A program made the translations under genes and the position numbers. Shown here in pieces: positions 1 through 12,900 of a DNA stretch of 64,000 nt. The stretch's first letter is position 1. Each line of letters begins with the position of its first letter. This DNA is from Climacteris rufus. Taxonomy: Eukaryota; Chordata; Aves; Passeriformes; Climacteridae. The notes under the pieces are model-generated. The model made no database searches. It saw nothing but the letters and a program-made list of their open reading frames with translations, and was not told the DNA's origin. Location: contig VZRZ01004350.1 of NCBI GenBank assembly GCA_013398175.1, positions 62,001-126,000 on the forward strand. The letters run 5' to 3'.

Positions 1-3000
1 AATTATTTGCTAACATCAGACTGAAAAGAAGGAGCAGATCTGAGCAGTATAGAGGGAAGATGACAAAATCCTGAAAGCTTCAACTTTTATTTCTATCCGA
101 GCTCCCTAACAAGATGAGGCTCAAAAGCTGTACTGTTTGCAAGTCTGTTCATCAGCAATGGATTAGCCAATAGAAAGCCAAGTCAAAAGAAAAAGTGGGT
201 GGTAAGAGAGTCTCAGAGTTAATTTTGATAATTCTCCTTTTCCAAGGCATGATCAGCTCTTCCTTAAGCAATCCTGTTTCACCTAAGTATACCTCTGTCT
301 TAAAGACTTTGTGATGGAAAATTTTCCAAGCAATCTATTTCTAGTTTTATATTTTTGTAGTATTAAAAATACTTCCTACGACCTTTGCTGAACCTTCCTC
401 TATGTGATTTCAGTCTATTGCTTTCTGTCTTGCCCAACTAAGACCTGACATAAAATTTTTCTATTTGTCCTTTTTATTTACCATTTTGACATCAGACATC
501 ATGTCCACCCTTAGGGGCTCCTCTTTTATTCAGATATCATCACCTGATGAGTCTTTCCTTGGAGGTTGTGTTATAAAGACTGATCCTTCATTTTCCTCTT
601 TGCATTTTCTTCAAACATTCCATAAACATCTTAAGGTGGAAAAAGTATTTCAGACTGTCTCACAGGAAGCATTTCTATTTATTCAATATAATGTGTTATT
701 TGGTTTTCTTTATAAGAAAGCACTATTTATACATTGTCATCAGTTATAATCTATAGCTCTTCTTTTGATACCTAGTTAGCTATTCTTCAGCTTGCCTTTG
801 GACAGCTGATTATTCTTTACTAAATGCAACATTTTGCACCTGTCCCTGCTGAACTTTCAGTGAGCTCACCATACTAACTTTTGAACCTGTTGGTCAGTCT
901 CAACTGAACATACTTCAGTTGGCAGAGCTCAGCTGACACTCAGCAACTTCCAACTCATTTTGTGAGAAGAGTCAGCTGGAGGGAGAGAACATCCCCACGG
1001 AGGGGAAGGTTGCCATGTGAACTTGATGCTTCTTGGATGCTAGCAACCCAGTACAGCATGACTCTGAGGGAAGTGCAACTTCATGGAAATATTTCTTTTA
1101 AAATTGAAGAACTGTAAGCTTACTCATATACTTACCATCTTATGACAGATAACGTCTTCAGGGTGTTTTTCTGTCGTACATCCAACAGCTGATAGAGAAC
1201 TTACCACAAGGCTTCATGGTCCTGAGGTTATGTTGACTGTAGTGCTGGGTCTTTCCTTGGGTGATACAGAGTCCTGGAATTAAACTGAGAGTTCTCACAT
1301 TCAGCAGTCACAGTTAACAATTCAGTCAGAGGCTGTGGGCAGAAAAACAATGGCCAGTACAGGAAACATCGAGTTAGAGAAAATTGTTTTCTAAAATGGC
1401 TAATATTTTTGAAGAGGGATTTTAACTGCATAGTGTTACAGGCTACATCTTTACCAATGGTTCCAAAGAGTTAAATCCTCAATTGCATTTGTTTTGTGAA
1501 CAAACCTTTCATGGTGTTGTGGCATCATGAAAGGTTATTAAGTATTGAACTTTTGAATTAATAAAATACAGAATATCATTTTGCTGCAACCACAATAGAA
1601 TTTTACTCCACAGAGTTCTGGTCTATGAAACAAAAATTGGTACCTAACAGCTATGAGAAAAGAAATAGGCAATTTCTTTAAGTATAACGTTCCTATAATG
1701 TTGGAAAATTGAAATTGCACACATTAAAAACAGAACAAAGAGAGGAAAAGGATCAGAGGAAATATAAAGTGAACTGGAAACATAAATATCTCTTTGTACA
1801 TGACCACTATTCCCATTAGTTATTAAATCACAGCAGAACTGCACACAAAAACAAAGACAGTAATTCAAAAGCTATAGTCAAATACCATGATGTTCTGTGG
1901 TGACAGTTGTTTGAAGAATATATAGTCAATATGATTGTCTTTCCATCATTTCTAGTGAGTTTAAGGAAAAGTTATATAAAATTATATTACTGAGAAAAAG
2001 AATATGAAAATATTTCCCCCCTGTTGGAAAGATATTGCATTTTATTTTGTGGAATGTTTGGGCTTTTTATTAAAAAAAAAATTGACATTGAAGATAGAAG
2101 GTATCATATTGAGAGGTTGCTTTTTAGGAGATCCTGAAGTGCTGATAAAAACAGATATCTGGGAGGAATTACAGAGCATTCAAAATTATTTTGTTCTCAA
2201 ATAAAGATTGATGATGAATTTCTGGCTATTTCTTTGTCCTGATTGCCTAAGTAGAAACATACAAGCTGACTGTAGTGAAAGAAAACTGAAGGAAAAATTG
2301 TCTGACATATGATAGGATGTTGAAATGTATGATTTGGGGATTTTAGGTCTCTTTCTTCTATTTGAAATAAGAAGTTTAATCCCATGAGAATGTATAGGAA
2401 ACAGAAGTGAACTGGCTGAGAATTTTCTACTCCACATTTTCTTTGACAGAAAGATGCATTTTTGATTAAACAGATTTTTTTAAGTCTCTGTTTTCATTTA
2501 AAATGTAACTTCCTTTTGTCTGAAAACAGAAATTCATAACTTTTATAGCATAAAAATGAAGAAAAGACAAATTTTTCTCTTTTTTCTCTTTTTCTTTTTT
2601 TTTTTTTTTTAATTAAGAGTTGAACCAATAAGGCAAGCTTCTTCAGTTGCCATCCTCATTTTATCTGTGGTTGTCATCTGAGGTAAGTAGTCTTATACTG
2701 CTAAGCCTTAAGAACATACCCCAGCTGATTCTATAATAATACAAACAAATGTCACAATAGGACATAAGACTACAAGCAAGAAAACAGAAGAAAGGGCAAA
2801 AAAACCACCAGAAAAAGGATTATTTTTTTAATTTAAAAATTTTAATACCCCAAACTAATTAAAGCTAAAAATAAGCTTGCTGTCTTAAGTGATAGAAATA
2901 TGAAAAAAAAAAGATATTTGAACAATGCAAACAATACCATGGCTAAGTATAAATGACAAAACATTATTTCATTGGTTTGCTCTAGCTGTGTCAAAATTCA

Positions 3001-3181
3001 CTTTTTGTGTTCACTTTTCTACTCTCTTCAGTGTCCATAACAAACGTCCTCATAAGAATTCAGCAGCTGACTTAATTTTACATTTGGCCAGCTGACTATC
3101 ACGCATACAGCCCAATTTTGAGATTCAAGAGGTAAAATTAGTCTTTAGAAGATGGTTTTTCTTACCTTTAAAACCGAAGAT
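1..3181. other. Unique AT-rich non-coding stretch
   Basis: I see no gene, repeat end or RNA gene here. The open frames are short (94 codons at most), have no recognisable domains and look like chance openings in AT-rich DNA. The one compositional feature is the pyrimidine run at 2572-2610, listed separately. Distant regulatory sequence could be present but cannot be recognised by eye. Confidence 0.6.
2572..2610 (+). repeat. Polypyrimidine tract ending in T16
   Basis: A run of 39 consecutive pyrimidines ends in 16 Ts (2595-2610). It could be a simple-sequence tract or the remnant of a minus-strand poly(A) tail. No target duplication or recognisable element body lies next to it, so I call it low-complexity sequence. 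Confidence 0.7.
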
Positions 3182-3316
3182 GGTCACCCAGATCAGCTGG
3201 TTGGAGCATGGTATTCACAATGCCACAGTTGTGGGTTTGATCCCTGTATTCACTTGGGAGTTGGACTTGATGATCCTTGTGGGTCCCTTTCAACCCTAAA
3301 TATTCTGTGATTCTTT
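3182..3316 (+). mobile_element. tRNA-Ile-derived SINE with CR1-like 3' end (TguSINE1-like)
   Basis: The first ~65 nt align without gaps over the 5' part to the body of tRNA-Ile: a degenerate A box at 3189-3200 (CAGATCAGCTGG) and a B box at about 3234-3243 (GGTTTGATCC). These are the internal RNA polymerase III promoter elements. The 3' part reads like a CR1 tail (TTGGACTTGATGATCCTTG, then GGGTCCCTTTCAACCC) and ends in ATTCTGTG/ATTCT repeats. Known from the family: zebra finch TguSINE1 joins a tRNA-Ile head to a CR1-type tail, which lets CR1 reverse transcriptase move it. Several boxes have decayed, so this copy is old and probably transcriptionally dead. I found no clear target duplication, as is usual for CR1-mobilised elements. 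The structure is certain to my eye; the subfamily is from memory. Confidence 0.85.
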
Positions 3317-3622
3317 GTATCTTGTTTCTATGTTCCTATTACCCTGCATTTTTTCATGTTGTGAATGTCAGATGAAGGAATGGATAAGAGTGGTGTGAAT
3401 AATGCAGTGTAACATGAAGTGTTAGAGGTACTCATTGCACAGCATGGGTGGGAAGGATCATGTGTTTGCCCAAGGCAGGGCCTCTCTGCTACCTTTGGCT
3501 TGCAAAAAGAGTACTGGATTGGGAATTTTAGACGGGACACATACCCAGCAACTCCTGATGCTTATAAAAAAACACTTTAGTGTGTCTCAGGGTGCAACTT
3601 CTCTGGGGTATCTACCTAGGTA

Positions 3623-3628
3623 CTTATA
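3623..3628. repeat. 5' target-site duplication CTTATA
   Basis: This 6-bp direct repeat is identical to 3938-3943 and flanks the 309-bp LTR exactly at its TG and CA ends. Confidence 0.9.
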
Positions 3629-3937
3629 TGTCGCAATTCGGACACGAAAAGAAAGACACGGACACCTGTTACAAGAGAGCAAAGAACAACTACTCGCCCC
3701 TAACTAGGCCATACTTTATTTTATGTGTGTCTTAGAAACCACAGTGGATTGGAGGGACAACTCGCCACCCCTCAATCACATTGGTCAAAGGAAATATTCA
3801 TCAAATCTCTCCACCCAGGAGAAAGGAATGTAAATAATAAACTACCATTACAAAAACATGGATATGTTTACAGAGAATGTGTGAGAAACAGTTACAGAAG
3901 AATGAAAACATCAAGAACTGCAAAACTCAGGGCAACA
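3629..3937 (-). mobile_element. Solo LTR, 309 bp, ERVK/alpha-beta retrovirus-like
   Basis: On the plus strand the element starts TGTCGC and ends GCAACA, so the termini are TG...CA with a 5-of-6 inverted match. It is bounded by the 6-bp duplication CTTATA on both sides. Read on the minus strand (5' end at 3937) it has a CCAAT box (plus-strand ATTGG, 3780-3784) and an AATAAA signal (plus-strand TTTATT, 3715-3720), the order expected of U3 then R/U5. No internal retroviral sequence lies on either side, so it is a solo LTR left by recombination between two LTRs. Six-bp duplications are known for alpha- and betaretrovirus-like (ERVK) integrases. The reading frames crossing it (3435-3707 and 3725-4009) are chance openings. 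Element boundaries are firm; the class is inferred from duplication length. Confidence 0.9.
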
Positions 3938-3943
3938 CTTATA
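3938..3943. repeat. 3' target-site duplication CTTATA
   Basis: This is a perfect copy of 3623-3628, directly after the CA end of the solo LTR. Confidence 0.9.
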
Positions 3944-6900
3944 TTTGGAGTAGCTCATGTCCATGAGCAGTGCATGGACATCCTGACGGGTACAGCCAAG
4001 TTTAAATAAATGAAAAGGCTATATCCCCCATAACAGGTAAAATTCTGCACTACAGAGGTGAGCCATTGGCAATGGCAATAGACAATACAAAACCCCCACC
4101 ATGGTGCCATACAAAACAAAATTCTTCCTTGACTTTTACCTCTTCTCGTAACTGTGTTTCTAGGAGCTCATCATAACTACATCCTTCTTCCTTCTAATGG
4201 GAATATTTCAGATGTAGTGAGGAATGGTCATCTTTCAAACTGAGAACATTCCCAAGGTTTCTGTGTCCATCTCTCATCTAATTTTACAAGAAGCAAATCC
4301 ATCACCAAGTTGGGTGACTCTTCTGTTTGAGATGGTATTTTTGCACATGTAAAAGGTATTTTCAAGCGTTATCTTTCTTCACCTTACACATCATAAACAT
4401 GTAAGTGTAAAGTAATATGATCTGTTTCTATAGAGACCAAATATAGCACATTAAGAACACATACAAGAATTTGTAAGAAATGTTTATGACAGATTACCTT
4501 TCTACTTCTCCCCACTTTCTAACCATTGCAGAGATACTTGGTAAAAAACAGATTTCCAACTAGGCCTTGAGACATCATCCAAAGGATAATCGCTTTTTCT
4601 TCCCTCTATGACCAAAAAGAAGTTGAGACAATATCCATTCTGCTCTCCTCTTCCAAACAGAATCAGCTCTTTCTAATTCTTTTATTTTTGTCCTAAAAAG
4701 CCTCTCATGATGAATGCTCACTAATTATAATTAATTCCAATGCATCATTACCTTTGGCAATGTCTAGTTCAAACAGTTTTTGATGCAATGACCTATCTAA
4801 CATTGTGTTGTGGTTTAACCTCAGCTAGAAAAGCATATTCATTTTTTCCTAAGTAGATTTTTGTCTTGGCTCCTCTTTTTCTTCATTTTACTTAATTTTT
4901 CTTCTTTTCTTTTTGTGTGGATGTTTTTAATTGTTTTTTTTTGGGGTTTGATATTCATCACCTGAAGATCACACTATGACTAACCTGTGCCTGTACGATG
5001 TGTATATAGCTCTTTGGTGTGCTGTAGACTTAAGAAGAGGTGAACATATCCCAACATAGTCAGAACACTTTCTCTTGCCCTTGGGCTGGAGATAGGACAG
5101 GACAATGTCTTCCATTGAAGAACAGAAATATAAAATGCATCACATTTTTTGAACTGACATGTAGAATTTACCAAAATGGAAACCAGATGTTTCTAAAAAT
5201 TTAAACACAGAGGTGGCTGCACTAGCATTACACTCACATCTGGAAGCAGCCATCTCTCACAGAGGCAGCTTTGTAAATCTTTTCTGGGGGCACCATCCTA
5301 AAATTCATTTTGCCTGGGCTAAAATGCAAGACACACTGGAAAACATACATTTAATGTAGTAACATAACATAAAGAATAGACAGGGACAAGAACGAAAGGA
5401 CAGACATCAAATAGGAGAGAAGGGAAGGCAATTTGTTTCTTTTTTCAGCAAAAAAACAAGTGTACCTTTTGCTTTTCCTTCTGTCCATGAACTCTTTTGA
5501 CAGAACAGTATGATTGTTATCTAACTTGTCTTAGTTCAGCTTGCAAGTGTATGCTGAGAATGACCAATTAAATTATACCTTCTTATTCAAAAGAACAATT
5601 TCCTGTGTGTACTCAAAACCACATCTTCTTTACTGACTGGAATAAGCTGTTACTACTTTTTGGCACAAAAAGCTGTGGGACAGTGAGCAGGACTATCTGC
5701 CTCGTGCATCTTTTGCAGAATTGCTAACTACACCTGAACTTCACCCACTTTATTGCTTGTGGCACAGAAGGCAGAAGCAGTGTGGCTTGACATTTATCAA
5801 GTGGATCTGTATAAATTTAGAGAGAAGAACTGCAATTAGATATTCAGCATGGAGGAGTGATCCATTCTGTGGCTACCAGAATGAGAAATTCTTCAACATC
5901 CAGGTTGAACTGGAGGTAAGGTTTCCTGATCTTCATCAGAGGATCCTCTGGGCCTCTGATTTAGAGAACAGGGCTTAGGTATGTGAGCACAAGGAGCAAA
6001 GAACATGTTATATATTTCTCTGTGAGTATTGGTTGTTTTGCTGAAGAGATGGCTGGTGTGGAGGTATCAGCAGGAAACAAATGCCATATGGGTTTGAACT
6101 CTAAAAGAGAAATGGGTATATCAAGTTCTGCGATATGGAACAGAACCATATTTTTATAAGGAGTGTTGACAACATTGAAAAGCTAAGCAGCAGGCCAGAA
6201 AAAGATTACCCCTGCTCTTTACTGTCCCTTAGAAACCTGTCCCTCTCAGTAGCTCCACTACTGTGTAAATTTCAGTCAGTGTAAGAATCCAAGAGAACCA
6301 AGGTCTAGTAGTGTCACACAGCTCTTCAAAGAGTTGAAGGCAGGTAGCTCTTCTGAGTAGAAAAAGGGCTTTAGCTTTTCTGCCTTCTCAGCTGTTGGAG
6401 ACAGATTCCTGCCAAAAGAGCCAGCAGTTGGGAAATGGCAAAAAAAAAAAAGAAGTTATGTGCTCCTTTCAAACAGGTGCACTATGCCTGCAGCAAAGAG
6501 AAAGACACATGAGAACATGCATTTGCACAAGGAGGCATTAGAATAAAAAAGGCTTGAGCTGCAGAGACTGAAATATCTTTACAAGATGGCAGGCAGCCAG
6601 AAAGCTGGAGAGTGCAGGGACGACTGCTTTTTCTCATTTTTCACATTTTTGATTGAAGACACTTGATTCTGATTTCAGCTATGTGGCTACATATTGATGC
6701 TTAAATGTGAAATCCGCTGTTATTCAGAAGATGATTTAACAAGCTAGGCAGGAATATCTGCCAGTGTAGCTAAGTTCAGAAATCAGGCACAGGTTTTCTG
6801 CCAAAAGAACTGGGAACCAAGAAACCATAACAAAACACAACCACATCAGCCAGTATATGTTGCTGCAGATCAGACCCATATTAAAATATTTTATCAATAT

Positions 6901-9900
6901 AACAGGAATATTTAGGTGTCTTTTAAAAGATTTTACTGAGTTTAAGATAACACTGTTTTCATTTTACTATACAAAATGCTGCAATGCCTTTCAATGGATG
7001 CATCTATTTCTGTCTTTATGTGCAACTGAGTTCTTTATGCCTGAAGAATTCTAAAGTAACATAAAAATAGCTGTATATGTACAGAATATCTGTCAAAGGA
7101 TTTGGCCTTTGTTATAACAACCATGAGTTTGCACGATGTACATGCAACCATCTGTACCTTTCCTTGAAGTGCTTATCTGTGTGATCCTTCAAAAAATTAA
7201 GCCTATTCTTTGAGTCACACAGATACATATTTTTCACTCATATGTAATTGGTGTTTAGAAAATAAAAGCTGTTATTCTCAGTTCCCGTCTCTCAAACAAT
7301 TTAACATTTTCAAAGAAAATATATACTTTATAAGTGAATCCAAGATCCTTCTAACTAAATATGTTCCATTTTCCTCACATCTTGAGAATTTTATTCTGCT
7401 TCTTCATTGACAAGCATAATGGAAAAAGTGGCACAGCAAGAGCTCTGCTTATTATTTGCTTTGATAGGCATAACTGGAAGATGTTCTAAGCTCCAAGTAT
7501 CTCAGGTAGCCATTTTAAAAGGAGATATGTACAGAGTGGCTCCCTGAGCTAGAGAAAAGACTTACAATTCAAAACTCCTGTTTGATAACATCCTGTCCAC
7601 TCCTTCCAGTTTATTTTGCTGAGGGTTTATATGGTGATACAAAGCAAATGTTACACAGTTGCAATTTTTAGGCTGGAAATTTGATGTCTGTTCTCATTGC
7701 CTATAGTATAAAATTCTTCACATTTTCTGACAATGCATATGAAGCTTTCTAACACAGAATCAAATCTTTTTGTCATCTTTTTGTCATAATCTCATTGCTG
7801 TAATACCATCACCTTTGGCAATCATGTCTGACAGTTCATGAAAATGCAGATTGCCATCAAACCTACAAGGAAGGAACCCTCAGATGCCAATGCATCCTTA
7901 GGGCAAGGAGTCAAACTACAAGGTTTATTGCTCTTCAAGTGGTCATATCCCTTTGGCATTTTTCCCAGTGTTTCTCCTCCCTGAATCTTACACTCAAGAA
8001 AAGAAAGATGTCATATAGCAAAATGAACATTACTATGCAGATTTTTTTAGAAGCTTTGATTCTGGATTTAGATGAGCTCTAGGTGCATGAGAAATTACAA
8101 TATCAATTTCCAGACCCTTGTTCTCAAAGGATATATTTTCTTGAGGTTAATTTTTTTTGCATTTGTTTTTGTATCCTGGCTGTTACTTTCTGAGAAATTA
8201 AAAATTAAGAAAGTTAAATAAATAAGTTAAATAAGTTAAAATAATTCTTTTTCATTGATGATGGGGAAAAAAACCACAAATAAAGCAAAACTAAAGTAGG
8301 GAGTGTCAAGAGTTTAAAAAGTTGCAATGTTTAAATTCAATTGTAGTATATAAGAATCATCTGTGTTTATTATACAATGGTTAAGTACTGTGAGGGAACA
8401 GCATGTTCCACAGAGCCTATCTGAACACTAAGAAAAATAGTTGTCTGACAAGGTCTACTCTGACCAGACATGAATTATGCCAAAGAAGATAAGAATATGA
8501 AATCTATAATGTATACAGGAACTACAGTATAAATGTCCATCTTAACCCACATGAATTTCCCAGTAGCTTTTTGTCTGAGGCTAAAATAAATCAGCCAGAA
8601 TAAAGAAAGATTCAGTTCTGTTAGTATTTTTCTATTTCCACATGGGAAATATCTTGTATTCCACTGAAAAGTCAGTATTAAAAAAAAAGAAACAACAATC
8701 AATTTTTGTGTCTTGAAGGCAAATAAACGCTAGTGACTGATTATCACAATATGTAAACACCAAAAGCATAAGATTCATTAGGATATCAGCATAAGGAACA
8801 TTTCTGAGAGAGAACATATAAATCAAAAAGTCACTGAGGATCACAGGTAGAAGTTACTGACAAGTAGCTGGTGAAAAACAAGATAATCCTGTCATCTGTC
8901 ATCCAACTGACCACATTCTGGTGTATTAATTAAGTCTTCATTTATGAGGGTTAGTCTTTGAGTCTTCTTCTGTGTGTTTAGAGCAGCTTTTGCAATCTTT
9001 GGCAAATGCAATACTGACTCTGTGACTGACTCAAGTCTGTTGTTCACCGGCACCTTTGAGTTTCCTAGGAGTGAAGTTAAACTGGGTTAAGTTGCAAAGC
9101 AGAGCATGGGATAAGAAAAGGGGATGAGCAGAAGACTGAAGATACCAGAGACAGATGAAAATCTACAATCACGTTAGTAATTAATTCATTATTAAGAGCA
9201 AGAATTTGCAGGTTTTCTTTTCTGATGTCACAGTTTTGTATTGCAAGGTAATTAGAGAGTTTCAGAAGAAAAACAGATAAGCAAATACTACAAAGTTGAG
9301 GTGATGAGATTTAAAAAAAATCAATCATTATTAACCATTATACCATAGTGTATAATCATGTTATTTGTACATGACTAGAGGACAACATGGCCTCCATGGT
9401 TATTAGCAAAAAGGTAGTAAAGTGCTGAATTCTGAGTTACAGATATTGTGCCTGAAAACCAAACTTAAACTTGTAAAATGTACTGCTGTATAATAACAAG
9501 GTACACTGTAGATGAGGTGCAAACCCTCACACAATCAGGACCTGGAACACACAACTACCCCCCAGGAAGATGAGAGCTGATCCCATCTGCTTCATCATTC
9601 CTTACATTGTTCAAGTCCTATCCTAATGCAAGCAGTAAGTTTTTTCATTCCTCTTAATACTTTTATTCTTGTGAACTTCATTCCAATAGTGAGTATTTGT
9701 TGTTGCAACCATAGTGATAACAGGTAGTTACTGGAGACAGTTCATTCAAAGTATTTTCAACTACTCTTTTTAAAATTTGACTATATTAGGGTTTCTCTGT
9801 GGTAATGCTGCAATAAAGATACAATGTTGATATAATTCTTACATCAGTTTTCAGTTATGACATTAACAATTGTTCTGTTTAAGACTATTCCAGAAGCTAT

Positions 9901-12900
9901 GAAGACAGATCATTCTTTCATCTCAGCATTTCCTTGAGAAAATATAACTTCTCGCTATTTTCTTCAGAACTTTACTTATGCTTAAAATCTTCTGGGAAGA
10001 TATCTACTGCATTTAACACACTCTAAATGTAGAAAAAATTACCAATATTTTGCTTTACATGACTGAAATGAGTAAGGAACTTTTCTTGAGGGCACATTGA
10101 TATAGGCATAAAGGAGAATTCGTATGACTTTCAGAGAAAATCTGTTTCTTTCACATGACATAAAGAAAGAGAGGAAAAGCAAATGAAGTGAGTAGAGAAG
10201 AGAATAAAAAGCATGAAGAAGGAAACAATTATATCTACTTTCCGAATAAAATTGAGTAGAAAAAATTTTTATGGACCCAATGATATTTTTGGATGAGATA
10301 TGGAATCTAGAAATATTAAATAATTCTTACATATTTCTATTTTTGTATATTAGACACTCTCCAACATTCTGTTGCTTATGTGTGTATGTCTGTGTGTGTA
10401 CAGGCACCTGTACTTGTACATGTCTGTGACAGACAGTTCTAACAAGCTCTTCAAAGCAGAACATACCTACCAGGAAGTGGAGCTGATCCAGCAAACAGCT
10501 TTCCAAGCTTTGTACTGTACCATTTGTAAATTATAAGGAATAAAATAGAGTTGCAATTAGAACTGTGTAAGTAATGGAAAATAGATTTCAAAACTAATCA
10601 AATTAATCAGATAAGTTCTCCAATTAATTCTTTCAGCAAGGTAGGTGTTTAGCATGAAAAGGTGAGATAGAAATTGTCAGCCAAGAGGGATTGAGAGCTT
10701 TCTTGAAAGGCATAGCAGGGTTAGTAGTCCCTTAATTGGGCCCTTGGTACGAAATCAGATCAGAGAGATTGTTTTCTTTGGACTTGTGAGAAATTGTGGA
10801 GATGTAAAACCAATGGAGCATTAAAAGTTTGAATTTTGGTAAGTATAGTGAGACTGTGAGCTGGCTAAAGAAAAACACTAGGAAAAGTCCAACTGGAAGT
10901 TTTAGCAGAAAAGGATTAAGATTGAACCTGGCTTTCTTCTTTTCACTCCTCAATACTTAATACACTAGAGTTTCTTTCCAACTTACTTTACCAAATGAGT
11001 TTCTGTTTTTCCCTCTCATATATACAACTGGATTCTTTAATTATCTTGAGTGAATCGACCAAGTAAAAGCATCACATTAAAATATATTTAGTCTGCTGTG
11101 AGCATTTGAAAATACAAAAGCCAGATATTTCAAAATTTAAAAAAACACAGCACAGCATACCTTAAAGAGGAGCAACTTATCAGCAGTATTAGGCATATCA
11201 CTCTCTCCAGATTTCCGATGGCATTTGAAATGAATAGGAGTTGTTTAAAAGTGGAGAAAATTAGTAGTGTAAAGTAAAAAGAGGAAAAATTAATCCACTT
11301 GATATATTTCAGTCTGGAAATATAATGCTTTTGACTAGGAAATGCATAAAATAGTTATAATGTAAAATGATAACCCCTCAGCCTACCTAATCCCCCAAGC
11401 TCACAGTAAATTCCTACCATGAAATGGGCAGAAAAATAGTATTTCCACTAAATTTTATTTGATTCAATGAAAGATAACCTTGCTTGTGTTTTGGGGTTTT
11501 GCTTTAAGTTTTATTTAAATTAAGAAGACAAAGATCTGGTATGCAGAATTTTTTCCTTTTAGCTCTCTAAACTGACTATAGTCTGGTATGGTGGTAATAA
11601 ACTATTATAATCTGGTTTATGACCTAAGTAAAAGGCACTAAATCGTTCAAACCTATGTTTTCCTGGCCATATCACAAAAGCAGCTGCCCTGCACAGTATT
11701 CTCACCCTGAAAAAAAAAATTGCTAAACTATATCCCATGGAAGACACTGGGATGATGAAATCTTTCCAATGAACGTGCCTATATGGATCAGTGCAGAAGG
11801 GACACAGTGCTGGTCAGTTCTCAGATTTTCACTTAATCATTCTTCAGCCATTTAGCTAGTAAATTTTTAAGAGGAGGAAAATCAAAGCCTGGGTGCAACC
11901 ACAGAAAAGGATTATTCATTCTGGCACTATGAATGAATATTCGGATAACAAGACACATGTTTCAGTTCTACTCCCACGATATTAACTCTCTGGTATTTCT
12001 CAAATCTGACTACTGTCTTTGGCAAATTCCCTGGCAAGCAAAGTTGCAACATTTTTTGATTGACTAAAATAAAAACGTTTTCTCAGATTTTTCCTGGGCA
12101 GTTGTTTTCCAAATTTGCCAAATATATCAGCTACCTCCGTGATTCACATGTCAAAGCAGCTCATAACCCACCATTGAGACATAAGTAGAGCTCAGCAGCT
12201 CCTAAGGGGTTAAACTTGCTATTCTGAGCTGAGCCAATTTCACTTTGTATGTTCTGCAGTGCAGTGAAAGTTAATTCATTCTAAAGCGCAGAGCTTTCCA
12301 GCAACATTGTTAATATTATAATGTTCCTTTGCTGCACTGTCCTAGCTAGTTTATTAGATGAAAGAAAAATACAGATGTGCTGACAAGCAGAGTTATACCT
12401 ACCCACACCGGAAAAATTTTTATTAAAATTACTTTAAATAATTTTTATGCAGAATTATAAGCTCCTTTAAAATTTCAAAGCAGTTATTTTGATTTTTAGT
12501 AGTATAGCTGATTACATTTGATATAGGTCTGCTGTTTGTTTTCTTTTAATAAAAAGGCATGCTTTTCTGATTGTGTGAGGATAATTTTTCTCTTTTTAAG
12601 CTGCAGTAGAATTTCCTGAATTAAAAGGTAATTGGGTTAGATGGGTGGAACATTTAAAGATACTGAAAAAAATTAATATACCAAAATAGTAACACAAAAA
12701 CAGACATTATGTCTGTTTCTAATAGGAAAGCAAAACAATCCAATAGTCATAGAGTGACTGCTGGGGAAAACAGAAAACCTGGTTGATCTCACATGCAATG
12801 GCTATAGTGAAACAAACAAACAAAAACATCATGAAATTTCTCCGCAAAATGGAGTGAAGGTTGACAGCACATTCAAAGTCTAATGCATTTACTTGGCAGT

